A stretch of 64,000 nucleotides of DNA from Orbaceae bacterium ESL0721 (GTDB lineage Bacteria > Pseudomonadota > Gammaproteobacteria > Enterobacterales > Orbaceae): NCBI GenBank assembly GCA_029433365.1, contig JAQTHZ010000002.1, positions 124,001-188,000 on the forward strand. The letters are read 5' to 3'. How positions within the stretch are numbered: the stretch's first letter is position 1; every line of letters begins with the position of its first letter. The translations under genes were made by a program, and so were the position numbers. Shown here piece by piece: positions 11,658-22,479 of the stretch. The notes under the pieces were generated by a model. It saw only the letters and a list, made by a program, of their open reading frames with translations, made no database searches and was not told where the DNA came from.

Positions 11658-11789
11658 CTAAAATAACTATTCCATAGTAAAATTAGTTTAATTTTATCCT
11701 AAGAAATAGTCAGTATACTGGTACTTATATTCTTATTATCATTAAAATGTTAATAAAAAATAACATTATAAGAGGCAAAAATAATAGTT

Positions 11790-12749
11790 ATGAATAATTT
11801 TGTGGAATTTGAAAAGCCAATAGCGGAATTAGAAGCAAAAATCAATTCCTTAAAGAATATTGATTCACAACAAGTTGATCTAGGTGTCAATTTAGATAAA
11901 GAGATTAAACAACTTAACCAAAAGAGCCGTGAATTAACCAAAAAAATATTTTCTAATTTAACCCCTTGGCAGATAGCACAACTCGCAAGACATCCGAGCC
12001 GCCCCTATACTCTTGACTATATTAACGAAATTTTTACCGATTTTGATGAACTTGCCGGCGATAGAGCCTATGCAGATGATAAAGCCATTGTAGGCGGTAT
12101 TGCACGTATTGATGATCGTCCAGTTATGGTAATTGGTCATCAAAAAGGGCGTGAAACTAAACAGAAGATCTACCGTAACTTTGGTATGCCTGCACCGGAA
12201 GGGTATCGAAAGGCGCTCCGTTTAATGCAATTAGCTGAACGATTTAAACTACCGATTATTACCTTTATTGATACACCAGGTGCCTATCCGGGTATTGGTG
12301 CCGAAGAGCGTGGTCAAGCAGAAGCAATAGCACGAAATCTACGTGAAATGTCACGCTTAAAAGTACCAACAATCTGTACAGTGATTGGGGAAGGTGGTTC
12401 TGGTGGTGCTTTAGCGATTGGTGTCGCAGATAAAGTAAATATGCTGCAATATAGTACCTATTCTGTTATTTCTCCTGAAGGGTGCGCCTCTATCTTATGG
12501 AAGAGTGCTGATAAGGCCTCAACTGCAGCAGAAGCAATGAATATGACAGCAGATAAACTGCTAAAACTTCATCTTATTGATTCAATCATACCGGAACCAC
12601 TTGGTGGTGCTCATCGTGGATTGACAACTGTATCAGCTTCTCTTAAAAAACAGTTAATTGCGGATCTTGATGAACTTGAAAAAATGGATCAATCTGCACT
12701 GTTAGAAAGACGTTTCCAACGACTCATGAATTACGGTTATGTTAGGTAG
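11790..12749 (+). CDS. accA: Acetyl-CoA carboxylase carboxyltransferase subunit alpha
   Basis: AccA pairs with AccD to transfer the carboxyl group from biotin to acetyl-CoA, making malonyl-CoA for the fab enzymes coded upstream. The 319 residues match E. coli AccA in length and in the blocks [79 protein letters not shown] and [10 protein letters not shown]. The dnaE-accA order is conserved in gammaproteobacteria. Confidence 0.97.
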   Translation: MNNFVEFEKPIAELEAKINSLKNIDSQQVDLGVNLDKEIKQLNQKSRELTKKIFSNLTPWQIAQLARHPSRPYTLDYINEIFTDFDELAGDRAYADDKAIVGGIARIDDRPVMVIGHQKGRETKQKIYRNFGMPAPEGYRKALRLMQLAERFKLPIITFIDTPGAYPGIGAEERGQAEAIARNLREMSRLKVPTICTVIGEGGSGGALAIGVADKVNMLQYSTYSVISPEGCASILWKSADKASTAAEAMNMTADKLLKLHLIDSIIPEPLGGAHRGLTTVSASLKKQLIADLDELEKMDQSALLERRFQRLMNYGYVR

Positions 12750-12813
12750 TAATATGCCTATTTTCTATCGTATATTTTATTTTGGAAATTGTTAATATAG
12801 ATCACTGATACAT

Positions 12814-13191
12814 ATGAAAAACAAGAAAAAAGCTATTGGGTTTTCTCGCGTAATTAATGCTACTAAGTATTCAATGCTTGGTTTTAAATCTGCAATTAAA
12901 TATGAGACAGCATTTAGGCAAGAGTTAATTCTACTGATTATCGCTTATATTGTTGTGATGCTTATTAACTTTTCAATTTACGAGCGTATTTTACTATTAG
13001 GTTCCATTGGTGTGGTGATGATTGTAGAGCTCATCAATAGTGCCATTGAGTGCGTCGTTGATCGCATCGGTTATGAAAAGCATGAACTCTCAGGACGAGC
13101 AAAAGATTACGGTTCAGCGGCAGTATTTTTATCATTAATCTTAACATTAATTTTATGGATATACCTATTTGCCTGCCACTTTTTCCCATAA
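12814..13191 (+). CDS. dgkA: Diacylglycerol kinase (prokaryotic, integral membrane)
   Basis: A 125-residue inner-membrane enzyme that phosphorylates diacylglycerol released during membrane-derived oligosaccharide and LPS modification, returning it to phospholipid synthesis. Three membrane segments are visible (about 38-53, 58-72 and 100-120). The catalytic block is VELINSAIECVVDRIG with Glu79 (Glu76 in E. coli), followed by KHELSGRAKDYGSAAV. The N-terminal end is lysine-rich. It lies 64 bases after accA on the same strand. Confidence 0.95.
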   Translation: MKNKKKAIGFSRVINATKYSMLGFKSAIKYETAFRQELILLIIAYIVVMLINFSIYERILLLGSIGVVMIVELINSAIECVVDRIGYEKHELSGRAKDYGSAAVFLSLILTLILWIYLFACHFFP

Positions 13192-13253
13192 TCTATCAAT
13201 AAAAGTGGCTACAAAGTAAGTAAATATAACAATATTCAGTATAAATATATGTT

Positions 13254-13266
13254 AACCCTAAAACAT
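13254..13266 (-). repeat. 13-base recurrent motif, copy 2 (exact, minus strand)
   Basis: Reads AACCCTAAAACAT on the plus strand, in the gap between dgkA and the isomerase gene. It extends into a GTTAAC palindrome. Confidence 0.75.
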
Positions 13267-13367
13267 CCTGACAACTTATTATTTAGACAATTTTTCTCTT
13301 TAATATAATTGTTTAATTTTTCTACTGTCATGATTAAAATAGCGTATCATTAAAACAGGTCTGTTAA

Positions 13368-14330
13368 ATGGATAAGTTATTAAAATATGGTCGTGAACTA
13401 TTAGAGTTAGAACTTTATGAAGCTAAAAAATTACCCGACCGATTAGGTAATGATTTTGTAACAGCGTGCCAGCTTATTTTAAATACAACAGGTAAAGTGG
13501 TTGTATCTGGAATAGGGAAATCTGGGCATATTGGGAGAAAAATAGCGGCATCCTTGGCAAGTACTGGGACACCTGCCTTTTTTATGCACCCTTCAGAAGC
13601 GTTACATGGTGATTTGGGGATGATATCCAGTAATGATGTTGCTCTATTAATCTCCTATTCTGGACGCGCAAAAGAGTTTAATCTTATACTGCCAATACTC
13701 GCAACGATGGGGATACCCATTATTGCTATTACTGGTAAACTTGATTCACCACTTGCCTTAGCAGCGCAAGCAGTACTAGATATATCAATCGAAAAAGAGG
13801 CTTGCCCAATTGGACTTGCACCAACATCTAGCTCGACAAATACCCTCTTAATGGGGGATGCACTAGCCATTGCCATTATGCGTGCTCGCGGATTTAAAGA
13901 GGAGGACTTCGCCCGTTCACATCCCGCGGGTAGTCTAGGTGCAAAATTGCTAAATCATGTAAGTGATGTGATGCGAAAAGGTGAGTTGATACCTAGAATC
14001 AGTCAACAGGCAACTGTCTTCGATGCGATGTTAGAATTAAGTCGCACTGGATTAGGCTTAGTTGTTATATGTGACAGTAGTAATAAGATTAAGGGCGTAT
14101 TTACTGATGGAGATTTACGTCGCCTACTCTTAAAAAATGGCACTTTGCAAGATGCAATAATTGATGTAATGACATCACCAGGATATAGTCTTCCCGAAAC
14201 TTGGAAAGCAGTTGAAGCATTAAAATCATTTCATGATCACAATATTACTGCCGCACCTGTTGTAGATAGTGACGGCACATTAGTAGGTGTTTTAAATATT
14301 CACGATCTACATCAAGCAGGCATTGATTAA
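13368..14330 (+). CDS. kdsD: Arabinose-5-phosphate isomerase (KdsD/GutQ family)
   Basis: This enzyme interconverts ribulose-5-phosphate and arabinose-5-phosphate, the first step to KDO in lipopolysaccharide. The 320-residue protein has an N-terminal SIS domain (about 30-165) with SGIGKSGHIGRKIAASLAS, HPSEALHGDLGMI and SYSGRAKE, then PTSSSTNTLLMGDALA, then two CBS domains (about 200-260 and 265-320). E. coli has two paralogues, KdsD and GutQ. No other kds, lpt or gut gene is adjacent here, so the choice of symbol is by function only. Confidence 0.9.
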   Translation: MDKLLKYGRELLELELYEAKKLPDRLGNDFVTACQLILNTTGKVVVSGIGKSGHIGRKIAASLASTGTPAFFMHPSEALHGDLGMISSNDVALLISYSGRAKEFNLILPILATMGIPIIAITGKLDSPLALAAQAVLDISIEKEACPIGLAPTSSSTNTLLMGDALAIAIMRARGFKEEDFARSHPAGSLGAKLLNHVSDVMRKGELIPRISQQATVFDAMLELSRTGLGLVVICDSSNKIKGVFTDGDLRRLLLKNGTLQDAIIDVMTSPGYSLPETWKAVEALKSFHDHNITAAPVVDSDGTLVGVLNIHDLHQAGID

Positions 14331-14476
14331 AACTATTAATAAATAGCTATTGCCAAACGTAGCTATCTATTGAGATAATTATTAACTTAAATTTTAATAC
14401 TTTCAAAAATTAATCAAAGAACAGTATTAATCATATTAATCCGGAACATTTTTAACTAATAGATGATGAAATTACA

Positions 14477-14998
14477 ATGGCAGAAAAGCGAAATATCTTT
14501 CTAATTGGTCCTATGGGTGCAGGTAAAAGTACGATAGGCCGGCAAATTGCTCAACAACTTGGCATGGATTTTTTTGATTCAGATCAAGAGATAGAAAAAC
14601 GTACAGGAGCAGATATTGCATGGATTTTTGATTTAGAAGGCGAAGATGGATTTCGAGCTAGAGAAGAAAAAATAATTAATGAATTAACTGAAAAACAGGG
14701 TGTAGTATTAGCAACAGGTGGCGGATCAGTCTTATCGAAAGAGACCCGTAATAGACTCTCAGCACGTGGTATTGTTGTCTATTTAGAGACAACCATAGAA
14801 AAACAGATGGCTAGAACGTTAAAAGATAAACGCCGTCCGCTTTTACAAGGTGGTAATACCCCACGTGAACTTTATGAAGAGCTATCCAATGAGCGTAATC
14901 CACTGTATGAAGAGATTGCTGATATTACGATAAAAACCGACGAACAGAGTGCAAAAGGCGTAGCAAGTTATATTATTGAACAGATAGAACAGATCTAA
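14477..14998 (+). CDS. aroK: Shikimate kinase I
   Basis: AroK phosphorylates shikimate at the 3-OH in aromatic amino acid synthesis. The 173-residue protein has a Walker A motif GPMGAGKST at residues 11-19, the shikimate-binding [14 protein letters not shown] and [12 protein letters not shown] blocks, ATGGGSV, and the lid arginine in KRRPLLQG. In enterobacteria aroB follows immediately; here damX is next, so aroB has been lost from this site. Confidence 0.96.
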   Translation: MAEKRNIFLIGPMGAGKSTIGRQIAQQLGMDFFDSDQEIEKRTGADIAWIFDLEGEDGFRAREEKIINELTEKQGVVLATGGGSVLSKETRNRLSARGIVVYLETTIEKQMARTLKDKRRPLLQGGNTPRELYEELSNERNPLYEEIADITIKTDEQSAKGVASYIIEQIEQI

Positions 14999-15063
14999 AC
15001 CAAAATATTCAGCTAACTACATAGATAGGCAATTGTAATCTTCTTACAAGAATAGGTACTAAA

Positions 15064-15933
15064 ATGCGTGTAGATAAAGATGATCGTTATGTAACCGAAG
15101 CTCCGAAGAACAGTCCTGAACCAATATCAAAATTGGATATCCTTGATGGATTATCTAAATCCAAATTGGTTATAGCTGCTTTAACATTAGTAATTATTTT
15201 ATTACTTTTAAGTCTGGTTATATTTCGTACTTCACATAAAAACGGTGTCACACCTTTAATGCCAATATCTACCGATGAAGTGCAAATAACAGATAATAAA
15301 ACAGATAAGCGGATCAACACTACCAGCACTCCTACAAATAGCGTCTCTAATAATATCAATAATGGGCGTGAGGAAAATAGTAGTGCGAATAATGTAAACA
15401 GTGTTATGACCAGTAATAGTGGAGACTCAACAAATTTGGTAAATAGTCCCTCTAGCGCTGTATCAGATTCTCAATTGCCATTAGAAACATCAACTCCCCA
15501 AACTCAAAGCATAGAAAATAGTAATAGCTCTAATATTACCAACGGCGAATCTTCTAACACGACTTCACCTATATCAGTTGCTGCGCCAAAAAACACGGTT
15601 AAATCATATTCTAATAATCATAAAACCAGTACTCATCAAGCAGTTAATGATCAGATAGGATTAAAAATTGCTGATAACCATTATGTTATTCAAATAAGTG
15701 CTTCTTCTTCAGCCAAAAAATTAAAAGAGTTTGCAGTAAAGAATCAAATTGCCGATTATCACATCTACCAAACTAAACGGAATAATAAACCGTGGTTTAT
15801 CTTGGTTAAAGGTAATTACGCATCATCTCGCGAAGCAAAAGAAGCCATCAAATCATTACCAGCTGTACTTCAGAAAAATAGCCCATGGGTCAAATCAGGA
15901 TCAGCAATTAATAAAGAAAAAGCAGTAAAATAG
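15064..15933 (+). CDS. damX: DamX-like SPOR-domain cell-division protein
   Basis: A 289-residue bitopic protein. A short cytosolic N-terminus precedes one membrane span (about residues 36-57). A long periplasmic Ser/Asn/Thr-rich linker (60-190) leads to a C-terminal SPOR domain (about 208-280) beginning HYVIQISASSSAKKLKEF and containing YQTKRNNKPWFILVKGNYAS. SPOR domains bind denuded septal peptidoglycan, and DamX acts at the division ring. The position between aroK and dam, as in E. coli, supports the name. It is shorter than E. coli DamX (428) because the linker is reduced. Confidence 0.88.
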   Translation: MRVDKDDRYVTEAPKNSPEPISKLDILDGLSKSKLVIAALTLVIILLLLSLVIFRTSHKNGVTPLMPISTDEVQITDNKTDKRINTTSTPTNSVSNNINNGREENSSANNVNSVMTSNSGDSTNLVNSPSSAVSDSQLPLETSTPQTQSIENSNSSNITNGESSNTTSPISVAAPKNTVKSYSNNHKTSTHQAVNDQIGLKIADNHYVIQISASSSAKKLKEFAVKNQIADYHIYQTKRNNKPWFILVKGNYASSREAKEAIKSLPAVLQKNSPWVKSGSAINKEKAVK

Positions 15934-15983
15934 AGGATATATTAATATCCTCATAGTTAGTAAATAGATAATAGGAGCATCAG

Positions 15984-16805
15984 TTGAGTAAGCAGCGAGC
16001 CTTTTTAAAATGGGCAGGGGGAAAGTACGAGCTTGTCGAAACAATTCGGCAATACCTACCAAAAGGCGAACAACTGATTGAACCTTTTATTGGCGCTGGT
16101 TCTGTTTTTTTAAATAGTAATTATAAAAGTTACATTTTAGCCGATATTAATCGTGATTTAATTGAACTATTTAACTTATTAAAGTCATCTTCTGATCAGT
16201 TTATTCATGATCTTAGTCTACTGTTTACACCGCAGAATAATCAGCCTGACGCTTACTACCAGCTACGTGACATATTTAATAATAGTACTGATCAATATCA
16301 ACGATCTTTACTGTTTGTCTATTTAAATCGTCACTGCTATAACGGACTATGTCGATATAATAGCGGTGGGGGCTTTAATGTCCCCTTTGGTCGCTATAAG
16401 ACTATCTATTTCCCCGAAAAAGAGCTCTATTTTTTTGCTGAAAAGGCGCAAGCAGCAGAATTTATTTGTGGCTCATATCAAGAGGTGATGGAAAAAGCAA
16501 AAGCTGACTCTGTTATCTACTGTGATCCACCCTATCTCTCTTTGAGTACAACATCTGGATTTACTGCCTACTACTCTAATGTTTTTGGTCTAGAGGAGCA
16601 TCGCAAGTTATCACTGTTGGCAGAGAAAATGGCCTATCAAAAAAATATTCCAGTTCTTATCTCCAATCATGATACTGAGTATACGCGTGAGTTATACAAA
16701 AATGCGAGCTCTCTCTATCAAGCTGAAATGCGCCGTTCGATTAGCTGTGCCGGTGAAAGCCGCAAAAAAATTGATGAAATTCTCGCTTTATATCAAAAAG
16801 CATAA
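15984..16805 (+). CDS. dam: DNA adenine methyltransferase (GATC)
   Basis: Dam methylates adenine in GATC, guiding mismatch repair and replication timing. The 273-residue enzyme has FLKWAGGKY at the N-terminus (AdoMet-binding motif X), EPFIGAGSVFLN (motif I) and the catalytic DPPY at residues 181-184, followed by SLSTTSGFTAYYSNVFG. The start is a TTG with AGGAG upstream, giving the family N-terminus. An inverted repeat GAGGATAT/ATATCCTC (15933-15952) lies between damX and dam. Confidence 0.96.
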   Translation: MSKQRAFLKWAGGKYELVETIRQYLPKGEQLIEPFIGAGSVFLNSNYKSYILADINRDLIELFNLLKSSSDQFIHDLSLLFTPQNNQPDAYYQLRDIFNNSTDQYQRSLLFVYLNRHCYNGLCRYNSGGGFNVPFGRYKTIYFPEKELYFFAEKAQAAEFICGSYQEVMEKAKADSVIYCDPPYLSLSTTSGFTAYYSNVFGLEEHRKLSLLAEKMAYQKNIPVLISNHDTEYTRELYKNASSLYQAEMRRSISCAGESRKKIDEILALYQKA

Positions 16806-16842
16806 ATTAACTCTATTCTCCATTATATAAAACAGGTTATAC

Positions 16843-19005
16843 ATGAAAACGCTATTTGCCAGTACTTCCCGTGGTCTTGAAGAGCTACTTAAAAAAGAGT
16901 TAGAAGAGATTGGTGCTATCGATTGTAAAGTTGCACAAGGTGGGATCTATTTTAGTGCAGATGAAAAAACGCTCTATAAAACATTACTATGGTCACGTAT
17001 TGCATCGCGTATATTATTACCAATTGCAGAGTTCTCTATTTATAGTGACCTAGACCTCTATGCCGCAACAACTAATATCACATGGACAGACATCTTTTCA
17101 GTAGATAGTACATTTGTGGTTAATTTTGTTGGAGTAAATGACTTTATTCGTAATAGCCAATATGGCGCACTAAAAATAAAAGATGCTATTGTTGACAATT
17201 TTATGCGTAAAACATCCACGAGGCCAACTATTGCGAAACAGGATCCTGACATTCGTCTACATGCCTACTTAAATAAAAATAACGTTACTTTATCATTGGA
17301 TTTAAGTGGTAATAGTCTCCATCAACGCGGCTATCGCCATCAGACTGGCCCAGCACCATTAAAAGAGAATCTAGCTGCAGCAATTATTATACGATCCAAC
17401 TGGAAAAAAGATCAGCCAATGATCGATCCAATGTGCGGTTCAGGTACATTATTAATTGAAGCAGCGATGATGGCGGCAGATATTCCACCAGGTCTCCACC
17501 GTAAACAGTGGGGTTTTATCGCATGGAAAGGATTTAATCCTGTTTTATGGAATGAGACGCTTTTTGACGCAAAACAGCAGATAATCAACCCTAAAACATT
17601 GTTTATTGGTTTTGACAATAGTGGAGAGGTGCTTAAACATGCAAAACAGAATGCGATTCAAGCCGGTGTGGGTGACTATATTACCTTTATAGAACAAGAT
17701 GTTGCTAAATTGACTAATCCACTACCAAATAGCGATGTTGGTATGCTTATCAGCAATCCACCTTATGGTGAGCGTTTAGAGAGTGAGCCGGCACTTATTG
17801 CACTCTATAGCACCTTAGGGCAGCAGATTAAACATAATTTCCCAGGTTGGCATTTATCACTATTTAGTGGTGCGCCACAACTTCTTGATTGTATACAGTT
17901 ACGTGCGAATCGACAGTTTAAAGCTAAAAATGGTCCACTTGATTGCATACAGAAAAATTACACCATTAAGCCGTCGATAAATGAAAGTAACAATCAATCT
18001 GAAAAAAATCTAGTTGATAAACAACCAAATAGTTCAACGCTAAAGATACCTGCACCTGATTTTGCTAATCGACTACTTAAGAATAGTCAAAAACTGGCAA
18101 AATGGGCAAAACAGGAGCAGTTAACCTGTTATAGACTATATGATGCCGATCTGCCTGAATATAACGTTGCTATTGATCGTTATAATGATAAATATGTTAT
18201 ACAAGAGTATGCAGCGCCAAAAACTATTGATCCCCAAAAGGCGAGGCAGCGACTCTTAGATATTATTAACGCCACAATGCAGATCCTAGATTTAAAAGCT
18301 GATCAGTTAGTCTTAAAAACACGTGAAAAACAGAAAGGGAAACAGCAATACCAAAAACTTGCCCAAAAGCAGGACTATTTCTTAGTGCAAGAGTACAAAG
18401 TCAATCAAAAACCGACGCAATTCTGGGTTAATTTAACTGACTATCTTGATACGGGGCTATTTCTTGATCACCGGCTTGCACGCAAAATGGTGGGGGAGTT
18501 AAGTACAAACAAAGATTTCCTAAATCTATTTGCCTACACAGGTAGTGCAACAGTTTATGCCGGCTTAGGCGGTGCAAAATCAACTACAACAGTCGATATG
18601 TCACGCACCTATTTAGAGTGGGCGGATCGTAATCTTAAACAAAATGGATTAACTAGCAACAAACATCGTTTAATACAAGCAGACTGTCTACTCTACTTAG
18701 AAAAGGCAGATGATCAGTTTGATCTCATCTTTATTGATCCCCCTACCTTTTCAAACTCGAAACGGATGCAAAATACCTTTGATGTGCAACGTGATCACTT
18801 ACAGTTAATGGCAAATTTAAAACGGTTATTAAGAGCAGATGGCACTATCATCTTCTCGAATAATAAAAATGGTTTCAAGATTGATGCGGCTGGAATGCAA
18901 AAGTTAGGACTCACTTATAGAGAGATTACAGAGAAAACAATCTCATTTGATTTTAAACGAAATAGACAAATCCACTGCTGTTTCATTATAAAACATCAAG
19001 AATAA
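16843..19005 (+). CDS. rlmL: Bifunctional 23S rRNA methyltransferase RlmK/RlmL
   Basis: A fused enzyme of 720 residues (702 in E. coli). A THUMP domain (about 45-155) is followed by the RlmL methyltransferase with [19 protein letters not shown] and NPPYGER at about 305-311, which makes m2G2445. After a linker comes the RlmK module with [14 protein letters not shown] and [11 protein letters not shown] at about 632, which makes m7G2069. The N-terminus [16 protein letters not shown] is that of the family. A hairpin terminator follows. Confidence 0.96.
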   Translation: MKTLFASTSRGLEELLKKELEEIGAIDCKVAQGGIYFSADEKTLYKTLLWSRIASRILLPIAEFSIYSDLDLYAATTNITWTDIFSVDSTFVVNFVGVNDFIRNSQYGALKIKDAIVDNFMRKTSTRPTIAKQDPDIRLHAYLNKNNVTLSLDLSGNSLHQRGYRHQTGPAPLKENLAAAIIIRSNWKKDQPMIDPMCGSGTLLIEAAMMAADIPPGLHRKQWGFIAWKGFNPVLWNETLFDAKQQIINPKTLFIGFDNSGEVLKHAKQNAIQAGVGDYITFIEQDVAKLTNPLPNSDVGMLISNPPYGERLESEPALIALYSTLGQQIKHNFPGWHLSLFSGAPQLLDCIQLRANRQFKAKNGPLDCIQKNYTIKPSINESNNQSEKNLVDKQPNSSTLKIPAPDFANRLLKNSQKLAKWAKQEQLTCYRLYDADLPEYNVAIDRYNDKYVIQEYAAPKTIDPQKARQRLLDIINATMQILDLKADQLVLKTREKQKGKQQYQKLAQKQDYFLVQEYKVNQKPTQFWVNLTDYLDTGLFLDHRLARKMVGELSTNKDFLNLFAYTGSATVYAGLGGAKSTTTVDMSRTYLEWADRNLKQNGLTSNKHRLIQADCLLYLEKADDQFDLIFIDPPTFSNSKRMQNTFDVQRDHLQLMANLKRLLRADGTIIFSNNKNGFKIDAAGMQKLGLTYREITEKTISFDFKRNRQIHCCFIIKHQE
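17587..17599 (-). repeat. 13-base recurrent motif, copy 3 (exact, inside rlmL)
   Basis: AACCCTAAAACAT on the plus strand, coding for part of NPKTLF in RlmL. The same strand phase codes NPKT in parC copy 61979. Confidence 0.7.
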
Positions 19006-19015
19006 GTAACCGATT

Positions 19016-19045
19016 AAAAGATGACAATATTGCCATCTTTTATTT
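19016..19045 (+). terminator. Terminator after rlmL
   Basis: AAAAGATG and CATCTTTT pair, with an inner CAATATTG continuing the stem. It begins 10 bases after the rlmL stop and is followed by TATTTG. Confidence 0.7.
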
Positions 19046-19235
19046 GAGAGCCTATAGACTTGTTACACGATATCAGCTATCTTGCTTTAGGGTTAAAAAA
19101 CGCTATTTTTTCACATTTAAGAGCGCGTTAATATAAAATAATAAATTGATTAATTTAACTTTATTTGTTCTTTTTAAAAGAATTAATCACTGTTTTAAAT
19201 GTAGTAAAATCTCTTTTTTTACTAAGGAATTGAAG

Positions 19236-20534
19236 ATGTTCAAATTTATATCTCGATTTTTAATCGCTAGTTCTGTTCTACTTTATGCCATGATTTGTCA
19301 TGCAGAGGTAAGAATTGTTATTACTGATGGGATCAGTTCCGCTAAACCGATCGCTATTGTCCCCTTCAAATGGACAGGTTCAGGGGCAGCACCACAAAAT
19401 ATTGGTGAGATAGTGGCAGCTGATCTAAGAAACAGCGGTAAATTTAATCCAATCGATCCTAGTAATATGCCACAAAAACCGACAACAGCTTCTGGTGTAA
19501 TACCCAATTTATGGAGTCCACTAAATGTTTCAGCTGTTGTAGTTGGCACCATCCAACCCGATGCTTCAGGTAACTATTTAATTACCTACCAATTAGTTGA
19601 TACCACAAATCACCCAGGTGCAGTTTTGGTACAAAATCAGTTCTCTGTCAATAGCCGTTGGTTACGTTATGCTGCACATACAGCAAGTGATGAGATCTTT
19701 GAGGCATTGACCGGTATAAAAGGTGCATTTAGGACAAAAATTGCTTATGTGGTTAAATTAAATAGAGGTGTTTTTAATAACGAACTTCGTATATCAGATT
19801 ATGACGGCTATAGTCAGATGACTATACACCGCTCTAGAGAACCATTAATGTCACCAACTTGGTCACCAGACGGTAAACGGTTAGCTTTTGTTACATTTGA
19901 AGGTGGGCGTTCAGCATTAGTTGTTAAATCATTAGAGAGTGGTGCTGTTGAAACTATCGCTGCTTTTCCACAACACAACGGTGCACCAGCTTTCTCCCCG
20001 GATGGAAGTAAACTTGCATTTGCGCTATCTAAAGATGGCAGTTTAAATCTCTATATGATGGATCTAAACAGTAAGAGAATTACCCAACTTACCGCATCAC
20101 GTAGTAATAATACTGAACCATCATGGATGCCAGATAATCAGACAATTGTCTATACCTCAGATCAGGCCGGTCGACCACAACTTTATACTATTAATATCAA
20201 TAGTGGTTCAATACAACGATTAACTTGGGATAATGTACAAAATCAAAATGCAAGAGTCTCGCCTGATGGTAGCTTTATCGCGATGATTTCGACAAATAAT
20301 GGGGAACAACACATTACCCGTTATGATCTATCAACCAATAGTTATCAGCGTTTAACTGATACATTTTTAGATGAGACTCCAAGTATTGCACCTAATGGTA
20401 CGATGATCATCTATAGTTCTACCCAAGGTTTAGGGACAATTTTAAATTTAGTCTCAACAGATGGTAATTTTAAAGCAAGATTACCAGGCACAGATGGGCA
20501 AGTGAAATTCCCTACTTGGTCACCTTATTTCTAA
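19236..20534 (+). CDS. tolB: Tol-Pal system protein TolB
   Basis: Periplasmic TolB links TolA to the lipoprotein Pal during outer-membrane constriction. The ATG at 19236 with AAGGAA upstream gives 432 residues with a signal peptide ending at ...ICHA (cleavage after about residue 23). The mature protein starts EVRIVITDG, then an alpha/beta domain, then a six-bladed propeller with repeated [34 protein letters not shown] and [14 protein letters not shown]. Enterobacteria have tolQRA directly upstream; here rlmL precedes it, so those genes must be elsewhere. Confidence 0.97.
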   Translation: MFKFISRFLIASSVLLYAMICHAEVRIVITDGISSAKPIAIVPFKWTGSGAAPQNIGEIVAADLRNSGKFNPIDPSNMPQKPTTASGVIPNLWSPLNVSAVVVGTIQPDASGNYLITYQLVDTTNHPGAVLVQNQFSVNSRWLRYAAHTASDEIFEALTGIKGAFRTKIAYVVKLNRGVFNNELRISDYDGYSQMTIHRSREPLMSPTWSPDGKRLAFVTFEGGRSALVVKSLESGAVETIAAFPQHNGAPAFSPDGSKLAFALSKDGSLNLYMMDLNSKRITQLTASRSNNTEPSWMPDNQTIVYTSDQAGRPQLYTININSGSIQRLTWDNVQNQNARVSPDGSFIAMISTNNGEQHITRYDLSTNSYQRLTDTFLDETPSIAPNGTMIIYSSTQGLGTILNLVSTDGNFKARLPGTDGQVKFPTWSPYF

Positions 20535-20707
20535 ATATAGATTATAAATTAATCAATAATATAGATAGTAGAATTGTAGAAATAATTAACTCGTTATAAT
20601 ATATAAACAGGTTAGTTTAATCGGTAGAAATAGATGAATTCGGTTATATTAATAGTATTAACCGTATAAACGTAGGCAATTTGTTCAATCACAAAGGAGT
20701 TAAAACG

Positions 20708-21190
20708 ATGAAATTTTCAAAATATATTAAATTAGCAGCAATCAGTTTACCGCTACTTGCTGTAACTGCATGTTCTTCACAAAAAAGTAGTACTAACGAA
20801 GGTACTATAGTCTCAACTAATACTAGTTCTTTAACACAAGCTCAACAAGTTCTTCAACGTTTACAACAGAACAGTACTATATATTTTGGTTTTGATAAAT
20901 ATAACATTGGTTCTGAATATACCAGTTTATTAGATGCGCACGCTGACTTCTTACGTGCAAATACATCTGTTAATGTAACTATTGAAGGTCATGCTGATGA
21001 ACGCGGTACACCGGAATATAATATCGCATTAGGTGAACGTCGTGCATCTGCAGTTAAATCATACTTACAAGGTAATGGTGTTTCTGCTAACCAATTGTCA
21101 GTTGTATCATATGGTAAAGAAAAACCTGCAGTACTTGGTCATGACGAAGCAGCTTATGCTAAAAACCGTCGTGCAGTTATTGCATATTAA
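20708..21190 (+). CDS. pal: Peptidoglycan-associated lipoprotein Pal
   Basis: A 160-residue outer-membrane lipoprotein. The ATG at 20708 with AAAGGAG upstream gives a signal peptide with lipobox VTAC (Cys22). After a Ser/Thr-rich linker comes an OmpA-like domain (about 55-160) with YFGFDKYNI, the peptidoglycan-binding [19 protein letters not shown] and [20 protein letters not shown]. It binds diaminopimelate-type peptidoglycan and partners TolB, coded just upstream. Confidence 0.97.
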   Translation: MKFSKYIKLAAISLPLLAVTACSSQKSSTNEGTIVSTNTSSLTQAQQVLQRLQQNSTIYFGFDKYNIGSEYTSLLDAHADFLRANTSVNVTIEGHADERGTPEYNIALGERRASAVKSYLQGNGVSANQLSVVSYGKEKPAVLGHDEAAYAKNRRAVIAY

Positions 21191-21202
21191 TTTTGTTTTT
21201 CC

Positions 21203-21230
21203 AACGGCTGTTATACAGCCGTTTATCTTT
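21203..21230 (+). terminator. Hairpin between pal and cpoB
   Basis: AACGGCTGT and ACAGCCGTT pair perfectly around a TAT loop, followed by TATCTTTT. It probably reduces transcription into cpoB relative to pal. Confidence 0.7.
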
Positions 21231-21263
21231 TAAACTATTTTTTGTATTTATACTGAGTATTAC

Positions 21264-21998
21264 ATGTATAAAAGAATATTTTGTTTATGTTTATCTCTTC
21301 TTTTTGCTGGCTATGGTTGTGCAGCTGGTAGTTCAGGGGAGTTAGAGCGAACCATTCAAGCACAAGGGCATTTACTATTTGAAAGCCAACAACGCATCAA
21401 TGAGTTACAGTCAGAAATTGACATACTTAGAGGTCAGGTAGAACGTAATAGTTACCAATTAAATCAAGCAATTGAACGCCAGAAATTAATTATTCAACAG
21501 ATTACAGGTGATTTCTCCAAAACATCTAGTACGAATAATAATGCAAAATCAAAAGGCACTTTAACTCGCCAATCTGAACCATCAGTTCGTTCATCAAATC
21601 TTGCAGGATGGTCAGCATCAGGCAATGAGAAAAATGATTATAATCTTATTATGCAATATGTTGCCAATGGGAAACAGGATAGAGATGCCATAACTGCTTT
21701 TCAAAAATTTTTGCAAGCGTATCCCAAATCAAACTATCAAGCTAACGCCAACTACTGGCTAGGTCAGTTAAATTATAGGCAAGGCAATAAGGGTGAGGCT
21801 TCAAGTTACTTTGCGACCGTTGTGAAAAATTTCTCCACTTCTTCAAAAGCGGCGGATAGCCTCTATAAAATTGGTTTAATCTTCCTTGAAAAAGGTGATA
21901 AAGCGAAAGCAAAAATCATATTCCAACAAGTTGTAAGCCAATATCCAAATGATAAAAAAGCAGTTGAACAGTCGAATAAAAAATTAGCTTCACTTTAA
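21264..21998 (+). CDS. cpoB: Cell division coordinator CpoB (YbgF)
   Basis: A 244-residue periplasmic protein with a signal peptide (about residues 1-20). A trimerising coiled coil (about 30-85) is rich in Gln and Leu. An Asn/Ser linker and three tetratricopeptide repeats (about 125-244: NDYNLIMQYVANGKQDRDAITAF, SNYQANANYWLGQLNYRQG and SSKAADSLYKIGLIFLEKGD) complete it. CpoB couples Tol-Pal constriction with septal peptidoglycan synthesis and is normally the last gene after pal, as here. Confidence 0.93.
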   Translation: MYKRIFCLCLSLLFAGYGCAAGSSGELERTIQAQGHLLFESQQRINELQSEIDILRGQVERNSYQLNQAIERQKLIIQQITGDFSKTSSTNNNAKSKGTLTRQSEPSVRSSNLAGWSASGNEKNDYNLIMQYVANGKQDRDAITAFQKFLQAYPKSNYQANANYWLGQLNYRQGNKGEASSYFATVVKNFSTSSKAADSLYKIGLIFLEKGDKAKAKIIFQQVVSQYPNDKKAVEQSNKKLASL

Positions 21999-22012
21999 TA
22001 GTAAAGCTAATT
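21982..22012 (+). terminator. Possible terminator at the end of cpoB
   Basis: AATTAGCTT and AAGCTAATT pair across a 13-base loop that overlaps the last codons. The downstream sequence is AT-rich but lacks a clean T-run. Confidence 0.4.
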
Positions 22013-22079
22013 AGATTTATTTATCAAATTCATAAATGTATAAATAACCATCTTTTAAAATAAAAGGCGATAAAAAAAG

Positions 22080-22108
22080 TTGCATTAATCATTAATCGCC
22101 ATTATTAT
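22080..22108 (+). promoter_or_regulatory. Candidate promoter of tRNA-Lys
   Basis: TTGCAT and TATTAT are separated by 17 bases. The -10 box ends about 50 bases before the mature tRNA. Confidence 0.5.
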
Positions 22109-22158
22109 AGCAACCCGAAATCGCTTATGACTTTAAGAAATAAGCACTCTTAATAAAT

Positions 22159-22234
22159 GGGTTGTTAGCTCAGTCGGTAGAGCAGCGGACTTTTAATCCG
22201 TTTGTCGAGCGTTCGAATCGCTCACGACCCACCA
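22159..22234 (+). tRNA. tRNA-Lys (anticodon UUU)
   Basis: A 76-base cloverleaf. The acceptor stem GGGTTGT pairs with ACGACCC (one G-U). The D-arm is AGCTCAGTCGGTAGAGC, and the anticodon loop CTTTTAA has TTT at 22192-22194. The T-arm contains GTTCGAATC, and the CCA end is encoded. It reads AAA and AAG lysine codons. Confidence 0.97.
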
Positions 22235-22445
22235 TATTTTCAAATTTCTCTCTCTCTATATATATAAAGTTTTTCACATAATAAAACTTTTACTTAATAA
22301 AGCTTCCATTTAATAAAGCTTCCAGATAAATTTTTTACATAACATTTTCTTACAAAACGTTTTATTAAAAAAGTTTTCTTGCTTTTAAATATCTCAATAT
22401 TTTTATCTCCGTCTCTGAAATTTACTATTATTCCTACTCCTTGCA

Positions 22446-22474
22446 TTGAAGAAGATACTTTTTTTAGCTACAAT
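22446..22474 (+). promoter_or_regulatory. Candidate promoter of the siderophore ABC operon
   Basis: TTGAAG and TACAAT are separated by 17 bases. The Fur box begins 6 bases after the -10 box, covering the expected transcription start. Confidence 0.6.
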
Positions 22475-22479
22475 CTAAT

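Noticed and set aside
19146-19235. Upstream in-frame start for tolB adding 30 residues
   Set aside because: The added residues hide the signal peptide and have no ribosome binding site; the ATG at 19236 has AAGGAA and the family N-terminus.
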